A stretch of 34,188 nucleotides of DNA. It comes from Candidatus Omnitrophota bacterium (GTDB lineage Bacteria > Omnitrophota > Gorgyraeia > Zapsychrales > Fredricksoniimonadaceae). A model generated the notes under the pieces. The model did not search any database and was not told the DNA's origin. It saw only the letters and a program-made list of their open reading frames with translations. Shown here in pieces: positions 33,666-34,188 of the stretch (the stretch's first letter is position 1; every line of letters starts with the position of its first letter). Position numbers and translations under genes: made by a program. The stretch spans positions 1 through 34,188 of the forward strand of contig JAUSEK010000023.1 of assembly GCA_030650275.1 (NCBI GenBank). The letters run 5' to 3'.

Positions 33666-34001
33666 ATGGCAAAAACGAAAACAAACAAAAGCGCGCCGGT
33701 GTGCGCGTTGATCGAAGTGAGCATCACCCCGCAAAAGGACGCGGGGTTCGACCGTATCGCCGAGCGCATTTACAGTTATCCGCAGGTCCAAAGCTGTTAT
33801 CTGGTCTCGGGCGGTTACGACCTTTTGGTCGTGGTCGAAGGCGACAATATCCAGACGGTGGCTGATTTCGTGGCGGCGAAACTGTCCTCCATGGCCAACG
33901 TCAGGCAGACCACCACGCATTTCCTGCTGCGCAAATACAAAGAACAGGGACAGGTCCTGCATCAGCCCAAAAAAGAACGCCGCGAGACCATCTCTTACTA
34001 G
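33666..34001 (+). CDS. Stand-alone RAM (Lrp/AsnC ligand-binding) domain protein
   Basis: A 111-residue protein matching only the effector-binding half of Lrp/AsnC regulators: ALIEVSITPQKDAGFDRIA, YLVSGGYDLLVVVEGDN and a final TTTHFLLRKY strand. There is no helix-turn-helix, so it cannot bind DNA by itself in the usual way. In known pairs such domains sit next to an amino-acid gene, and here an aminotransferase follows 7 bases later. It may sense an amino acid and act on that enzyme or on a full-length Lrp. GGGGAGG precedes the ATG. Confidence 0.87.
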   Translation: MAKTKTNKSAPVCALIEVSITPQKDAGFDRIAERIYSYPQVQSCYLVSGGYDLLVVVEGDNIQTVADFVAAKLSSMANVRQTTTHFLLRKYKEQGQVLHQPKKERRETISY

Positions 34002-34008
34002 GATCTTT

Positions 34009-34188
34009 ATGCGTATTTCCAAACGAGTTCATGAGCTGGCGCCCTCGGGGATCCGCGCGTTTTTCGACCTGGTCCTCGGGATGAAGGACGTTATTTCTTT
34101 GGGGGTGGGCGAGCCGGATTTCGTCACGCCGTGGCACGTGCGTGAAAAAGCCATCCAGTCCCTCGAGCAGGGATACACGTCGTACACT
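34009..34188 (+). CDS. Class I/II aminotransferase, N-terminus only
   Basis: Sixty codons are readable before the window ends. HELAPSGIRAFFDLVLG followed by ISLGVGEPDFVTPWHVREKA is the typical start of fold-type I PLP aminotransferases related to aspartate aminotransferase; GEPDF is the substrate-side motif. The catalytic lysine lies beyond the edge, so substrate class cannot be given. AGGATC 4 bases before the ATG overlaps the previous stop, which suggests coupling with the RAM-domain protein. Confidence 0.87.
   Translation, partial: MRISKRVHELAPSGIRAFFDLVLGMKDVISLGVGEPDFVTPWHVREKAIQSLEQGYTSYT

Overview
The window is a bacterial chromosome segment of moderate-to-high GC with long co-directional operons and many ATGA/GTGA stop-start overlaps. 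The gene mix (class 1B dihydroorotate dehydrogenase with PyrK, a PyrR-controlled pyr leader, many large GT-C-like membrane proteins, a cobalamin radical SAM protein, a DUF2156 protein) suggests an uncultured Gram-negative lineage, possibly Candidatus Omnitrophota. That placement is an inference; no 16S or other marker is present.

Left part (1-7744): the first 23 bases hold the start of a divergent gene. A strong promoter and a PyrR-type attenuator precede pyrR-pyrB-pyrC, then a tRNA-Arg gene, a LOG-like protein, pyrK-pyrD-pyrF, an amino-acid permease, tRNA-Val and tRNA-Asp. pyrE and carAB are not in the window. Two tRNA genes begin inside the preceding protein gene, so the stop codons of pyrC and of the permease lie inside tRNA sequence. 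A terminator hairpin closes the unit against a convergent gene.

Middle part (7712-28787): this is a large membrane-glycosyltransferase locus. A GT-C-type transferase on the minus strand and a YfhO-like protein on the plus strand are transcribed divergently from two near-consensus promoters whose predicted start points fall on the start codons. After the YfhO-like gene come a small TPR-like protein and an FkbM methyltransferase. Six paralogous multi-pass membrane proteins of 549 to 1177 residues follow, with a cobalamin-binding radical SAM protein between the fourth and fifth. Five of the six carry the same first-loop signature (HxD or HHxD, then Asp 19 residues later, then Tyr-Gly 5 residues after that). 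This matches the first-loop pattern of the neighbouring GT-C enzyme, so I infer a family of polyprenyl-linked sugar transferases. Two paralogues are fused to shrunken copies of themselves and one has lost part of the loop. This expanded, eroding array is the most unusual system in the window.

Right part (28798-34188): ordinary housekeeping genes follow: a tRNA-binding domain protein, a YkgJ-type cysteine-cluster protein, a DUF2156 protein, a DEDDh exonuclease, pabB and pabC for p-aminobenzoate, a small secreted coiled-coil protein with its own promoter, a stand-alone RAM domain protein, and the start of a class I aminotransferase cut by the window edge.
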